From NCBI GenBank assembly GCA_032158295.1, contig CM063246.1, forward strand, positions 2,885,371-2,949,370: a DNA stretch of 64,000 nucleotides, read 5' to 3'. Made by a program: the position numbers and the translations under genes. The notes below the pieces were generated by a model. It was given only the letters and a program-made list of their open reading frames with translations. It had not been told where the DNA came from and did not search any database. Numbering within the stretch: position 1 is the stretch's first letter; each line of letters begins with the position of its first letter. This stretch comes from Pycnopodia helianthoides (taxonomy: Eukaryota > Echinodermata > Asteroidea > Forcipulatida > Asteriidae). Shown here piece after piece: positions 9,607 through 21,190 of this stretch.

Positions 9607-9770
9607 AATGTTCTGGGACCGGGATCACAAAGAGCTAAGATTGATCTTAACTGTGTATCAATATTAGTTGCTAAGCAAAGTGTGATACCACAATACAAAT
9701 CACTATGGTGATACTGGCAACTCATCTTGAAGATGAATCTTAGTGCTTTGTGAAACCGAGCCCTGGAGCT
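9607..9770. mobile_element. Family E inverted-repeat element
   Basis: GGGATCACAAAGAGCTAAGA at the left and the inverted TCTTAGTGCTTTGTGAAACC at the right enclose about 130 bases (gttgctaagcaaagtgtgatacc, actatggtgatactggcaactc). A half copy is at 50189-50240 (CTCGATTTCAAAAAGAGCTTAG). Confidence 0.6.
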
Positions 9771-10774
9771 TGTATGCCCCTGTTGTCTTTGTTGAGAGAC
9801 AAAGACAAATTGTTGTGTGCTCTGGTTGTCTTTGTTGAGAGTGTTCTCCCCCCAAATAAAATTAAGCCAAATCAAATTTAACCTTTTTTTTCCTTCAAAC
9901 TCTTGATTTACAGACTCCACCAAAGTTTTCTGGTAAATGTGTAAACACTGCGTCGCCTAAAATGCGCATTACAGTGTAATAACACACAGTGACATTGACT
10001 CTTAAAATGGCGCAATCCAAGATTTATTGTGATGATGACGCCAGGTGAATTTGGTCAACAGACTTAGTATTGCCAATGTGTACGCCAATATTGCTGGGAC
10101 ATTTTTTTCTGTTATTGAAAGCTACCCCGATTCGGGGGGAGAAGAGCAAACAAACAAGTAGCTAGACCTATTCAGGAGAATGTGAAAACAACTTACCCAT
10201 AAAAATTGCAATGACAAAGTTTCCCACAGTTTTGAGGAGGCATACAAAGCCATAAAATGTCAGTTTCAATTGTAAATTTTTGACTTTAAGGGGCCATTCC
10301 AGAATGTTTTCTGCAAAATGTTAAGTGTTTAAAAAAAAATTGTTTTAATGCGTTTTTGTTTTTTTGTTTTTTATTGAAAATCACATTATTTTTGGTTTTG
10401 AACTATTTTCTTTGATCCGCCCACATTTTTTAGAAAATAAACAATATTTAAAAAATAAAAATTGTAAAACATTGATCATTCTGATTCTGAAGTACCCACA
10501 ATATTCAGATAAAAAAATGTACTGTTTGAGTGTTTGGTCTTCTGAGAAATATAAAACACACACAAACACTATGCTATGTTTTCAAAAGAAAAAAGAAAAG
10601 TGGTGTAATCAAAGCTCACAGTTATTGATGGGATTCTAAACACTTTGGATAAACTGACACTATTGTTCACTAACCACAGATTGGCTTTATAGCAACAAAT
10701 AGATTGGAATGTTTAGTTGCTAACTAAACTTACCAAGCTCTGGAAGTGCCATTGGACATGTTGAGATCGACTCA
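9771..10774. other. AT-rich intergenic sequence
   Basis: This includes long A/T runs (10320-10460). No splice-supported frame and no repeat family is recognised. Confidence 0.3.
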
Positions 10775-11115
10775 GGGCTCAAATTTTACACTGGACCGCT
10801 GGCCCGAGGCCAGTGATTTTAGCATCGGGCCAGTAAACTCATGTTCGGACAAGTCCGGCAGTCTTGTGTTTGTGTTCAAAGGTTGACTTTCAGTCTGATA
10901 AATACAATTCTGTTGATTATCAAAGACTACATACCCATAATACACAAATGAGATAAATCTTCTCTTAGTGCTTTTTAAAAATTCAAACAGTTCAAATATT
11001 AACCTGTGTAGGCATTTTTTCTTCTCACTTCAACTCTGGTCTTGTACTCAAAATTCCGGTCCAGTAAACATTTTGAGCTACGGTCTTGTGGGTTTTTCCC
11101 CCCAAATTCTAGCCC
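10775..11115. mobile_element. Family M element, copy 1
   Basis: It begins GGGCTCAAATTTTACACTGG with CTGGCCCGAGGCCAGTGATTT, and ends near ATTCCGGTCCAGTAAACATT and CAAATTCTAGCCCC. Related ends occur at 24428-24535 (CACTGGCCACGGGGCCTGCA, AAATTTAAGCCCTG) and 23695-23780 (AAATTTCACAAGACCGCAAG) in inverse order. Confidence 0.5.
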
Positions 11116-11129
11116 CGATTGTGAAATAA

Positions 11130-11810
11130 CTTTATTGCAGGGTGATGACATCATGAATATTAGATGACAACTTCCTTAGCTTTATTTAACTTATCTTGGG
11201 ATGACGACATCTTCAAGTAAGATGTCATCTACTTGGTACATTTCATCTGAGGATGTCGACATCATGAAAGTAAGATGTTGACTTCCTGAGATACCGATGT
11301 AGTTTGTAAATTATCTTCGAGATGACGACATCCTGAGGGTAGGATGTCAACTTTCCAAGACAATGCATTATGGGATGATAACATCGACAAAGATCGTTCA
11401 ACATAACAGGGAAAAAGTTTCCATAATCAGGGAGATTTTTCAAACCTGTTCATCAAAACATGGAAAGATTGGTTTAGTTTCAGGGAACATTCTACAGAAT
11501 CAGGGAGAGTTGGCAGCTCTGCCGACATCCTGAAAGTAGAGTGTTGTCTTCCCAAGGTCATTTATCTTGGGAATTTTTTTTTTAAATCTCCCCGATTTAG
11601 CTGTACAAAATCTCCCTGATTTAGCTGTACAAAATCTCCCTGATTGCAAGATGCAAATGTTGGCAGCTCCGTGTTGTCATTCTGAGATGGAATATATCTG
11701 GATGACGACATTTGACTTTTCAAGATGTCTTCATTCCAAGATGAACTATATCAGGATGTCCTCATCTTACGCTTATAATGTTGTCAAGTAAATTATGTCA
11801 GGATCTCCAC
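11130..11810. repeat. Degenerate tandem array built on GATGACGACATC
   Basis: The motif GATG(A/T)CGACATC or its near complement GATGTC recurs about every 55-70 bases (near 11142, 11200, 11256, 11324, 11373, 11521, 11702 and 11754), often with AAGTAAGATGT beside it. Bases 11405-11515 and 11570-11665 carry a second word set (cagggagag, ttggcagctc, and three copies of ccctgatttagctgtacaaaatct-like sequence at 11590-11645). Confidence 0.7.
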
Positions 11811-12116
11811 AAGTTGGATGGCAATTCCAGAGCTCCTTACTACCTTAAACAGAAACACTGAATCAAATGAATTGTCCCTCTCACTTTTTCGGTTACAAAA
11901 GTACAAAAGACAAACCGATACCAGCTTTCATTTATAACCATCATTTTCAAATCAGTTCCACCGGCATGCTGGCCAACAACTGAAATACTCTTTGTTACTG
12001 AGTAAATCTATTGTGTGGTCTGCCTTATTGTACACAGATTACGGATTTCCTTTTTTTTTCACCTAAGGTCTACTATTCCTCTGTTTAAAACCAAATTCTT
12101 TTTTATCTCACAACAG
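11811..12116. other. Presumed intron before the exon at 12117
   Basis: It ends in a pyrimidine-rich tract and acceptor (ttttttatctcacaacag). I see nothing else. Confidence 0.3.
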
Positions 12117-12321
12117 TCGGGGTTTATTTTCCATGGTAACAAATCCATTGGTGATGGTGTCAGTTGCTGATGGCAGTCGCTTTTCATGGGTGACTGTGAT
12201 CGGCTTAAGGGACAAGGCACACCTAGAGTGGAGGAAAAAGTTTTTTGTGGAGGTTTATCCCATGTGTGAACAAGCAGTGATTGAGAGGGATCAAGAGAAA
12301 AACTCGAAGTCATCTCGCTAG
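12117..12321 (+). CDS. Probable terminal coding exon, unknown protein
   Basis: A strong acceptor, ttctttttt-atctcacaacag (12099-12116), opens a frame whose first base completes a codon. It then reads RGLFSMVTNPLVMVSVADGS, continues with SWVTVIGLRDKAHLEWRKKF and CEQAVIERDQEKNSKSSR, and stops at TAG 12319-12321. Charge pattern and composition are protein-like, and it is more GC-rich than the flanks. I do not recognise the family. A candidate poly(A) signal AATAAA lies at 12696-12701. It may be the last exon of the gene starting opposite TMEM70. An open frame on the opposite strand (12059-12313) is the alternative and has no splice support. Confidence 0.4.
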
Positions 12322-12469
12322 ATTTAACTACGGAGAGAGAATTAAAAAGCGTAGACGATCCATATTAACAGACTGGGCCCTCAGGCAGGTTTTTATAAAT
12401 GACCATCATTTCTTTCTTTTTTGTTCTTCTTTTGTGGAAGTGGAAATGAGTACAAAAGGAAAACAGACA

Positions 12470-12560
12470 GGGCCCAATTTGATAAAGCCTACAAGCAGAC
12501 GTTTTTCTGCTTACCGAACGGCCATGTATTTCATAAACACTGCTGACCAGTGAGCAAAGC
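12470..12560. mobile_element. Family C fragment
   Basis: GGGCCCAATTTGATAAAGCC followed by tttttctgcttaccg matches the left part of family C. It would fall in the 3-prime UTR of the candidate gene ending at 12321. Confidence 0.4.
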
Positions 12561-12850
12561 AAGAGGTATAGGCCTACTCAGCTTGCCGGTGGTTTTTGCA
12601 ATCAGACGAGTGACGCAATAATGCAAATGCATTGTGAACAACCTCATGTACTGTCAAATCTTCTTGATTGTTATAAAATATATAACAAATATAAAAATAA
12701 ACTTGTTTTTATACAGATTTTTTTTGCTATAGAAAGCACAAAAATGTGCTTACCGGGGCCCAGATTGAGCCGATGTGGTTTAAATCTTCCTTTAAAAGCT
12801 GTGGATTTCACCTTCTGAACTTCGGATCTAATATTTTCTTTGCTAAATTT

Positions 12851-12990
12851 TAGGCCTGGTATTGCATGGAGGTCTAGACCATGGTGCCCCTTCAAAATTT
12901 TCCCATAAACTTTATGATTTTCCAATTGAATTGCCCTTCACTAAATGGAAACATCCTTGCCCTCTCACAGATGAAATTGTTCAGGCCTGC
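12851..12990 (-). mobile_element. Family G element, copy 3
   Basis: Inverted orientation: TAGGCCTGGTATTGCATGGA, ggtgccccttcaaaattttccc, tgccctctcacagatgaaatt and TCAGGCCTG. Frames across it are repeat artefacts. Confidence 0.65.
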
Positions 12991-14184
12991 AAGCTCTATG
13001 AAGTTAGCTCAGCCCAAGGTCCGATTTCATTTAGCTTAAATCATAGACACATCTTCAAAGTAGGCTACCGCACAAAATGTATTCTTTTTATCAATTCAGT
13101 CCTTGATAAAGGTTTTAACAGGCAATTTCAACAAAAAGTCAATCAGTTTCAATCAATTTCAGTTGAAAATGAATGTATCTTGGTGACTAGCCCCTAATTG
13201 GTTTGCATAGTAAATAATAATACCCAGCTTTCATTCAGGTTTTTTTCTTCTCTTAACTTGAGCCCATCACCGGAAACACCATAGTCTTTTTGTTTATTTC
13301 ACCTATGATCAGTCAACCCAAGAGTGTTTCAGGCGCTACCCTATGGTTAACTGCTGGACTGGATCCGTAATGCATAAAGCGCAATCAAACTTCCAGCATC
13401 CGGCAGTTGATCAATTTGTTCTCATCCCACGTGTGTTTCCCCCCCCCCCCTCCTGGATGGGACCAGTGTGTTTCCCCCCCCCCCTCCTGGATGGGACCAT
13501 TGGAACCAATTACTTCCAAACCTTGTGATTGAATAGAAAGTATTTAATTGTTAAAACACATTGACCCTGTCTGCAAAGTTACGTAAGTCACCCAGAGACA
13601 AATTGGTTTTTCCTGTCTAGTTCACTTTTGCTGTCCTCTGTGACTAATTGGTGGCCTTGCCCCCCCATTTGATTCCTGCAGAACTCTTAGACCTGGCGAA
13701 AAATTTCATGGCAATCATTCAGTGATTAAGGTCCAGCGTCCTTAAATGCAAAACTGGCATAAATGAAATTGCAGTTAGCAATACTGCAGTTGAGTTACTG
13801 GTCTTATTAGCTCCAATTTTGTGTGGGTGGGTGTAGGATGCCATCTGTCCTTGAGTCACCTGTAGCTACTGTGGGCTTGGAGTGGTTGGGCTCAAGAGCC
13901 TGGACATTATAGGTTCAAATCCCACTAGATACCTGCTCTAAGTTTAATTTTCCAGAATTGTTTTTGAATATTCCTGTTCAGCAATGTCATTCAGTTTCCA
14001 GGGAGGAAACACTTGAGTTTTTTTTTACATTTCATCAAAGTCGGCCAATTTTTTTTTCTAGTGGAATGCAGTATTCACATCATTTGTTTGGTCACTGGCT
14101 GAATTCTTTTCAAGTTTAGCAGTGTATTAAAGTGGCGGTCCTCAGAACCAGAGGTGAATAAGTCTTGACTTTCTGAACAGTCTG
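12991..14184. other. Intergenic; duplicated C-tract
   Basis: At 13430-13500 a unit of about 35-39 bp, GTGTTTC followed by 10-13 C, then TCCTGGATGGGACCA, occurs twice in tandem. Near 13905-13925, ataggttcaaatcccac resembles a tRNA B box, but no matching A box or cloverleaf is found. Nothing else is seen. Confidence 0.4.
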
Positions 14185-14189
14185 TTGGT

Positions 14190-14240
14190 CTTCACTCTTC
14201 TGAAGACAAACAGAGCACACTGCTCAAAACATCAAGACCG
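14190..14240 (+). repeat. Second hammerhead-like motif, decayed
   Basis: CTGAAGA (14200-14206), then a possible GAGC/GCTC stem, then AAAAC (14226-14230) in place of GAAAC, followed by ATCAAGACC. The layout resembles 2068-2110 but is mutated at a core position. Confidence 0.25.
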
Positions 14241-14299
14241 TTATCTCACATCAAGATGATGTTATTTTATGGTTTTCCTGTAAACTAGTTTAATAGATG

Positions 14300-14740
14300 T
14301 TCATTTTGCATCGGGGATAAAGAATAAGAATTGGTGTTTGCCATTACTCTATGTGTGCTAAGCACTGCATACTCAGTACTTTCCTGAGTCCTGTGAAAAA
14401 GAGAAAAAAAATCCACTTGCATATTACTTGGGTGGAATTCAAACTCAAGATCTTTGCCATACTGGAGCAGATGTCTTACCACTAGACCACTGAGCCTGCC
14501 CGGTAGCTAGAGGCAGTTTGAATCATACATTTTAGCAGTGGGTACAGCAACAATTTGATAGATCTGATCAATTTACATCGGGGATAAAGAATATTATTTG
14601 GTTTTGCCCTTAAACTAGTGTGTATTAAATTAGTTAGGTTCTCACTGTGTACACCATGCAAAGGTTTGAATCTTACTGATGACATGACAGGAATGTCGGA
14701 ACATAGGTGCCTAACCGTTTGTTGAGGTAGCATTCTCTAT
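14300..14740 (-). mobile_element. Two tandem SINE-like units with a tRNA-like part
   Basis: CATCGGGGATAAAGAATA occurs at 14309 and again at 14577. On the minus strand 14437-14500 reads like a tRNA-derived Pol III promoter: an A box (GTGGTCTAGTGGTAAGAC) and a B box-like GAGTTTGAATTCCACC. The second unit lacks a clear promoter. Confidence 0.45.
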
Positions 14741-15107
14741 GTCAACTGAAGTTCTTTCTTCAATTAAAAAAGCTTAAAGATTTGGCATTGTATTAATTGA
14801 GTTGATCCACATGTTGTGCTTTACCTTTTGCCGTAGATATTTTATTTTAGTGTACTCATTTGCCAGATGTTCAGCTTGTGATGTGTGGATTGTTAATAGA
14901 AAAGTGTTTCTGGTCCTGTTGCTACTCCTTAAATGAGCCTGTACCTATGATCGATTGATGGATTTGGTTGATTTATTTTACAATTTTTATTTGGGCCTAC
15001 AATGTTTTAGGTATGTGATCCACCAAACACATGCACTGAGCCGGTCATGATGGGTTCTACAGTTTTCTAGCAGTAAAGACCCACCCAAGCTTTAGCAAAC
15101 AGCACCA
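14741..15107. other. Intergenic sequence
   Basis: AT-rich. I see nothing to annotate. Confidence 0.3.
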
Positions 15108-15390
15108 GGGCCCAATTTAATACCGCTGCTTAACGGTAAGCAAATTTTCGTGCTAACTGTAGCAGAAAAATTTGCTTAAGCATAAGCGTATTTCACAGGT
15201 TAGCAAGAAAATAAGGCAGCCATCTTGCGCGTTCACCATGTAATTGCATTGTTACGTCATTCATTTTCGGGCAGTAAGCACCGGAAGGTTAGCATACCTT
15301 TTCGTGTGCTTACGGTTAGCAGCGCTATGAAATAGAAACTCGTACGTAAGCACAGAATCGGCCGTTAAGCAGCTCTATGAAATTGGGCCC
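15108..15390. mobile_element. Family C palindromic MITE, copy 2 (long variant)
   Basis: GGGCCCAATTTAATACCGCT at the left and AGCTCTATGAAATTGGGCCC at the right. It is longer than other copies (283 bp) and has a CpG-richer centre (cttgcgcgttcacc, cttacggttagcagcg), so it is a related subfamily. Confidence 0.75.
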
Positions 15391-15599
15391 TGCTTATAGC
15401 TGCAATGCTTGTTCAAGGTTTCTGCAAGTGAATTTCCTAATAATTAGAGCTCTGGTGAAGCTAAAAAGCCTCTTGGACATGAATAAACTAACAGGAAGAA
15501 AAAGGTATTCTTCAGTTTTGTGCTATTTCCCCTCCATGTTTTATCACCATGGTCTGTGCAGAGCTATTATATGTGTGAATTGAGTGGGTTGTTTTACTC

Positions 15600-15737
15600 A
15601 GGCCTGGAGATACACTAAGGCCAGGTAGAGGCCATGGCCTCTGTTGGTCTTAGCCTTGGTGCCCCTTCAAAAGTTTCCCAGAGACTTTAAGATTTTCCAA
15701 TGGAAGTGCCCTTTGCAAAATGAAATTCTTGGCCTGT
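15600..15737 (-). mobile_element. Family G element, copy 4
   Basis: It contains AGGCCTGGAGATACAC, gaggccatggcctctgttgg, cttggtgccccttcaaaagt and ttcttggcctg, in inverted orientation relative to copy 1. Confidence 0.6.
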
Positions 15738-17248
15738 TTTATGGTTGAATTAACTATCATATTGTGAGTTTCAGTCAGGCCTCCCTCCCTGGAGCTGACC
15801 TACCCCATCCTGTCCCAATTCTCCCCCTAAAAATGTTAACGACGCATTTAGGAAATATTACCAGTGAACATTTGACAAATTCCCAAGCCAACAATCATGC
15901 TTTCCCATTTTCAAAAGTTGTTGTTTATTATTTATTCATTTATATGTTGTTGTTGTTAAGAAATATAATTAGCTGTTGCAAACTGCTTACCAGCCACAAG
16001 GACCTGTGGTGTAAATTCAAAAAATAGTTAATGGCCTGACATTTTGAACCTAGCAGAGTCTCTCTCGAAGGCCAAGTTAGTATTTTTTTTTAAAGATTTG
16101 TTTTTAGGAAAGAGTTATCTTCTTTGGAGGTGTGCACTGATTTTGTGTGTGTATCGTGAGCTCAGTCAAAATAGAGCATTACAAATCCCCCTTCTTGTAC
16201 AAAAAGGAGGGGCCCAGTGGTTGGGGTGTGTGTGTTGTTGATAGTGGCAGCTACAGTTAGATCAGATCAAACCACGTACACGTGTGGTCCTTCATGTGGC
16301 AACACTGTAAAGAAGGTCTACTGAAGCATGGATACAATAGCCGCTACTGTGTGTGTATAGGGGGATCTCTGCACTGTAGCGCACAGGCTCATATGCCTGT
16401 CTTAAAGTTTGCATACTGTGGCACTGGACAGGGGGAGATAACATCCATTATATAGCTCCCTAGCATTCCTGCATGGATGTGTGATGAGTTGGACCAAGGT
16501 TGGACACAATAGAGTTTAATGGTGAGGATTGGTGGTGGCTTTGTGTCCAGCCAGAGGAAGGGGACTTTGTAATGTTGGTTTCTTTTATTATCATGGAGCC
16601 TATGTGCCCTTAGGCTTGATGAGATGTGCAATGTGCTAAGACCATGGTAAGCTAGCTCTTAGTTTCAAAAAGGATCATACTTCATTCAGTGGTGGTCAGT
16701 ACATGAGGTAAACAATACAGTTTTCCCCCCTCCACAACTCATGTTCCGATTTGAAGCCGCGGTGTGTGTGTGAAGGATTTTACTAAATCAAAGTGGTATT
16801 TCATCGCGACTACAATAAGTGATGCCTGAGAAAGATTATGCGGTCAAGAAGATTTCGGACAACACAAATAGAAGTAGAAACCTTCACATGCTGATGTCAT
16901 TGCTCAAGGGCATGTACAGATTGGAATGATCCGTGTGGACACCTAGTGGGGGCCGTGGAGTGAATTAAGAGTCCACCCCCATGGATCTACTTCCTGAGCA
17001 TGGAGAATATAAATGAAACCAATCAACAACTAGATTTTGAAAAGACAAGAAAACTCGGGAGAGCAAACTGTGGATTTTAAAAATATTTTTCCTGCGCTGG
17101 AGGACAAAGTTAGCCGAGGCCAGCACTCATCCATATGCCGGCAGAGATTTCTGGGAATTTGTGTTGGTGTCCATCTAATTTTAAAGCCTAGAGGTGATGG
17201 TGAAATAAACGATCACGCTGTGCCCCCGATACATCCTGAAGACTAGTC
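15738..17248. other. Non-coding; possible 5-prime region of a plus-strand gene
   Basis: No repeat family is recognised. 16700-17248 looks single-copy. A frame ending at TAG 17244-17246, three bases before the ATG at 17249, starts at a non-ATG codon and is probably leader sequence. CCACGTACACGTGTGG (16272-16287) is a short palindrome containing E-box-like CACGTG. Confidence 0.3.
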
Positions 17249-17314
17249 ATGTTACGAGGCATTGCTAGATCTGCTTACAGGAGGGCAATCCGACCACTGG
17301 TTAGACGGATCCTG
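17249..17314 (+). CDS. Candidate first coding exon, unknown or PLEKHG4-family gene
   Basis: ATG at 17249 opens 22 codons, MLRGIARSAYRRAIRPLVRR then IL, ending CTG|GTGAGTATT, a near-consensus donor in phase 0. Six of 22 residues are arginine with no acidic residue, so it could be a mitochondrial presequence or simply a short basic N-terminus. Phase 0 is compatible with the exon at 50579, but a 33-kb intron would be needed and nothing else links them. A short exon with a good donor arises by chance fairly often in this much sequence. Confidence 0.28.
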
Positions 17315-17938
17315 GTGAGTATTGTAGAGTAAAAGTACTGTAGGCTACCTTATTCTGTATTTCCTGAAAGGGAAAACTTTTTACCTCGGTCTCGGTGGTG
17401 GTTGCAGATTAGAGACTCTCTCTTCCTGCTGGTGAGCGATGATTTGTTCTATCGGGTTGCCTGCTTTTGTTTTGTTAGTCTGTGCAGATTTGAAGTCCAC
17501 TGGATGTGTCGCACCCCAGTTCATAATTGGATGTCAACATGAAAGGTTTAAGATGTTTAGTGAAGGTAAACACAATTTTTTTTATTAGGTGTTGTTCATA
17601 CCAGTCAATTTTGTAATAGAGTGTTTATGGATGTTGGTGTGACTGAAGTGTCAGTCATTTTCTTGACTAAGTTTTCTGTGTGAATTTTACCTGCATTTCT
17701 CCACACAAGGATTGTTATGTGTGGAGTGATTAGGAAAAGACTGGCATCAATACCTTTATTCTCTTTAAAAATAATTGAAGACTGTACAACTATTGCAAGA
17801 CACATTCATGCTGTCAGTGCTTAATAATAATAATACACTCACCAAATGGAGGAAAATTCAACTTGAAAGTTAGCGTTGTACATACAGGAACACAATGTGA
17901 AGGCTGTGCTTAAACATGAGTAGAGGGAGGGTAAAACA
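17315..17938. other. Non-coding, presumed intron or intergenic
   Basis: No repeat family or splice-supported frame is recognised. Confidence 0.3.
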
Positions 17939-18262
17939 CCCAGTGGTGCCCCCCCCCCCCCCATTTGAACTGGGGATTGAACATTTCCAGAGTAAAATGT
18001 TACCTTTTATACGATTTAGTGTAATAATTCATTGTTTTTAAAACAATTTTTTTTATTTACAAGGAGAGACATTGTATTTGTTTTTACACTCATGCCAGAT
18101 TATAATTATAACAAATATTAAGTTGCATCAAAAGTGCGCTGAAAAGGGGCTTGTTTTAGAAAAAGGCAAAAGGAAACTTGGCCGGGAGTGCCCCCCAAGA
18201 AAAAATGTTGCACCCCCTTTGGGTGTTACCCTAGTTGTGGTGCTGAAAACATCTATATTATT
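17939..18262. mobile_element. Family L element, copy 1
   Basis: It starts CCCAGTGGTGCCCCCC and ends GTTACCCTAGTTGTGGTGCTG. The middle (taaaatgttaccttttat, agtgcgctgaaaaggggcttg, gaaaaaatgttgcacccccttt) matches 19838-20268. The ends are roughly inverted (AGTGGTG... / ...CTAGTT..GTGCT). Confidence 0.6.
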
Positions 18263-18519
18263 GTAACAGGCCAGTGATTTCTTATGAAAACCAGGATTTT
18301 CTTAAAGTCTCCTCGAGCCTTTCAATTTTCTTGAAAGAATCAAAGCCATCACCGAAGGGAGATCTAGAAATAGTCCACACTGTGTCCAAACCTGTAGTTT
18401 TGTATTTCTGGTGATGCACAGAGTCTGTATACCTCCTGAATTGTAACATCTGGGAGGTTGTGGGTATAGACAAAGAGAAACCAAAAGCCTCCAAGCTATT
18501 GTTGCAGGAATGCTTACAT
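18263..18519. other. Intergenic, nothing seen
   Basis: Short unique interval between elements. Confidence 0.3.
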
Positions 18520-18881
18520 TTAAAGGAACATTACAGAATTGTTTTTTTGCTAACAAAACAGTTGCTGGCCTAGGAAGCACTTTATGTAATCCACCACATA
18601 CATAAACTGACAAACCTGTAGAAGTTAGAGATCGATCGGCCATCTGGGTCACGAGAAAATAGTGAAAAACCGATTACACATTTTGCATGAAATCATATAG
18701 ATTCAACAAATGGAAAATTAGTTTATTCATTTCTCATCAAATATGGCATTTCAGACAGAAATATTTCAGGGGATGTTTTCTACTATCATCATCATTAGAC
18801 CGTGTAAGTTTTATGTAAATCTGTGATCAAAAAAGTATATTTTACAAGTTTTTCCTTACCAATTCTGTAATGTTCCTTTAA
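18520..18881 (+). mobile_element. Family B TTAA-target MITE, copy 1
   Basis: TTAA, then AGGAACATTACAGAATTG; right end CCAATTCTGTAATGTTCCT followed by TTAA. Inner words (agttgctggc, gatcgatcggccatctgggt, tactatcatcatcattagac) are shared by five copies in the window. No transposase. TTAA duplication is typical of piggyBac-type transposition. Confidence 0.85.
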
Positions 18882-19837
18882 CAAATCTATTGTAATTCAC
18901 AGTGGCATATTTATAGCACTGTAAGCTAGGAATGTGATGGGCTCTTTGTTTGGATGAATGAGTACATAGTATCATCATTGCTGTCAGTGATCAAGTTTGG
19001 ACATTTTTCAGCGAAGCAGTTTGTTTGGAATGGGGGTAGAAATAGCCCTTAGAATGTTCATCGGTTGGACATATTTGGCTATTTGGCTAAGGACTGAACT
19101 GATCATAAATTCAAGCAGTGACAAGCAAACAGAGAATGTTTGGAAATGGAAGATAATTTAAAGGAGAACTGTCAAGATCTTCACTCAAGACAAAGTGCAG
19201 GATTGGCGGTTTATCAGTACACAAATTTGTCAATTGCAATCTGCTGAAAGCTCACTGTCCTCCATCCAGAGAGATAGATTTCCCTTTGAAATACTGTTAG
19301 TGTTACATGTAGTTGAGGAAATCACATTTTGTAGACGCCCTCCCACTCCCCACCCCGAGTCACTGTTGCTTATTATGATTGCTGGAACTTAAAAAACGCC
19401 AGATGTGAACGTGTTCAATATCACTCACAAAACACTAACAGCTTTTGCTTTTCTCTAAAACATAACCCAACACTAAATTTAATTTAACAAAATTAAGTTT
19501 GGTTAATTTTGTTATTATTTTTTTTTAAGCTAGAGGGTTGGAACTAATCTAATCTTCCACGAACCAATGATGCCTTTCACTTCAAACTTTTCTGAATCTA
19601 TGGTATTTGAATTCATCCTCGGGGAACGATTGCGTCCAGCAATTTTGTGCAGCAAAATATCTAGACTGAACATGTGTAATGCCCACTGAATTCTAAAAAT
19701 TGAGCAGCAAATGGTGATTTCTGAGTAGCAGAAAAAGAGCTAACAAAGTCAAGGCCTGTGATTTTTATTGGGGCAATGGACTCTAGAGGCCTGCTACTGA
19801 TTTATCTTGGTGTCCTTTGAAATGTTCACTACAAACC
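18882..19837. other. Intergenic, nothing recognised
   Basis: There are several short frames and no splice or repeat support. A short palindromic AAATTTAATTTAACAAAATTAAGTT-like stretch lies near 19474-19505. Confidence 0.3.
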
Positions 19838-20268
19838 AGTGGTGTAACTAGGGGGGGGGGTACGTGCCCCCTCCCCATTTACGACATGCCCTCTGGGTGC
19901 CCCCACCCCCTCTTTTGAAATCTTGACCTGTGAGATTAAAAACTATTACTAAAAGGAAAATGTTACATTTTATCAGCTTTAGGCCTAATGTGATAATTTC
20001 AATGTTTTTAAAACCATTTTTTCAACTTACAGTTACACGCAGATAATGTTTTTGTTTTTACTCTCACTTCAGATTATCTTTTTAAAAAAAGAGTACTGGT
20101 AAATGGCACAATAAGAGCGCGCTGAAAAAGGGCTTGTTTGAGAGAAAAACAAATGGAAACTACAATTTAAATTGGCGAGAAGTGTGCGTCCCCCCCCCCA
20201 CCCTTTGAAAAAATGTTGCACCCCCTTGTGCCCCTCTCAAATTTTACCCTAGTTTCAGTGCTACTACA
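19838..20268. mobile_element. Family L element, copy 2
   Basis: ACCAGTGGTGTAACTAGGG at the left and CCCTAGTTTCAGTGCTACT at the right form inverted ends. The interior matches 17939-18262. It carries a G10 and several C-runs. Confidence 0.65.
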
Positions 20269-20675
20269 AACTCTAAAAATCCCTCATACTAGAGGTGCCC
20301 TTTACTCAGGAAAACTGCCTTGCCCTTACGTCACCAGAACGAAAGCACCAGGCCTGGCAGTCTCAGTAAAGTATTGCATACTTCCCATGTTATAAACAAA
20401 CAGTGAGCAGTTTTTCTGTCTGATATTCTGTTGATCTGGTCTGTGCTTAGATTAGGATGATGGTCTGCAGTCCAAATCTAGAGTTAGAAGTTGTGTAAAT
20501 AATCACGGCCTAACCCTGTCTTTCAACAGGGGCAGTATTGTACTGAAGTCAGTCCCAATGGGATCTTGATTTCCCTGCACCTTGGCTGCTGTGGTGACCC
20601 AAGGCACACCTATCTCAGGATGTACCCAAACAATGTGAACGTCACTTGCCAAAAAGATGGGATCAATATTGACTT

Positions 20676-21190
20676 CAAAGTTGACTTTCTGGTGCCAGTG
20701 TTCGAAAGGTTTCCCATAAATGTTCATTGTTGTTTTCTTGTGCTTAGTCAGCAAGTTTGTTGATGTTATTTTCAAGGTTTTTTTTTTTTTGTTTAATAGA
20801 AAAATCAAATTTTTTGTATTTACCATTCTAACATACAAAGTTGACTTTCTGGTGCCAGTGTAATACTTGATTATCACTTTCTGTGTTTAGAGAGGAAGTC
20901 AGCAAGTTTGTTGTTGTAAGATTTTTTGTAAAGAAAAAACCTAATTTTCAGAATTCATCGTTCAAACATACAAAGTTTACTTTCTGGTGCTATGGTTAAA
21001 AAGTGGAAAGGTTTCCTTAAAAATTCACAATTGCTTTCATGTGTTTAGAGCGGAAGTCATTTCCTTTGTTTAATCGAAAAATACATATTTTTAGAACTCG
21101 CCATTTAGAGATAAAACGTTTAGGCCTACCATGTTGGTAAATTTTCATGATACAAATTCACAAAAGTTTACTTTTCTGGAAAATATAACT
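20676..21190. repeat. Degenerate tandem repeat, unit about 135-160 bp
   Basis: CAAAGTTGACTTTCTGGTGCC begins at 20676 and 20836, and a variant (CAAAGTTTACTTTCTGGTGC) at 20971. A weaker copy starts near 21163 (AAAAGTTTACTTTTCTGG). Each is followed by tgtttag...gtcagcaagtttgttg-like and tttaat(a/c)gaaaaat words. A long minus-strand frame crosses the first unit but decays in the others, so I treat it as repeat. Confidence 0.7.

Noticed and set aside
20503..20877. 124-codon minus-strand frame
   Set aside because: It overlaps a degenerate tandem repeat and decays in the next units; no splice or family support.
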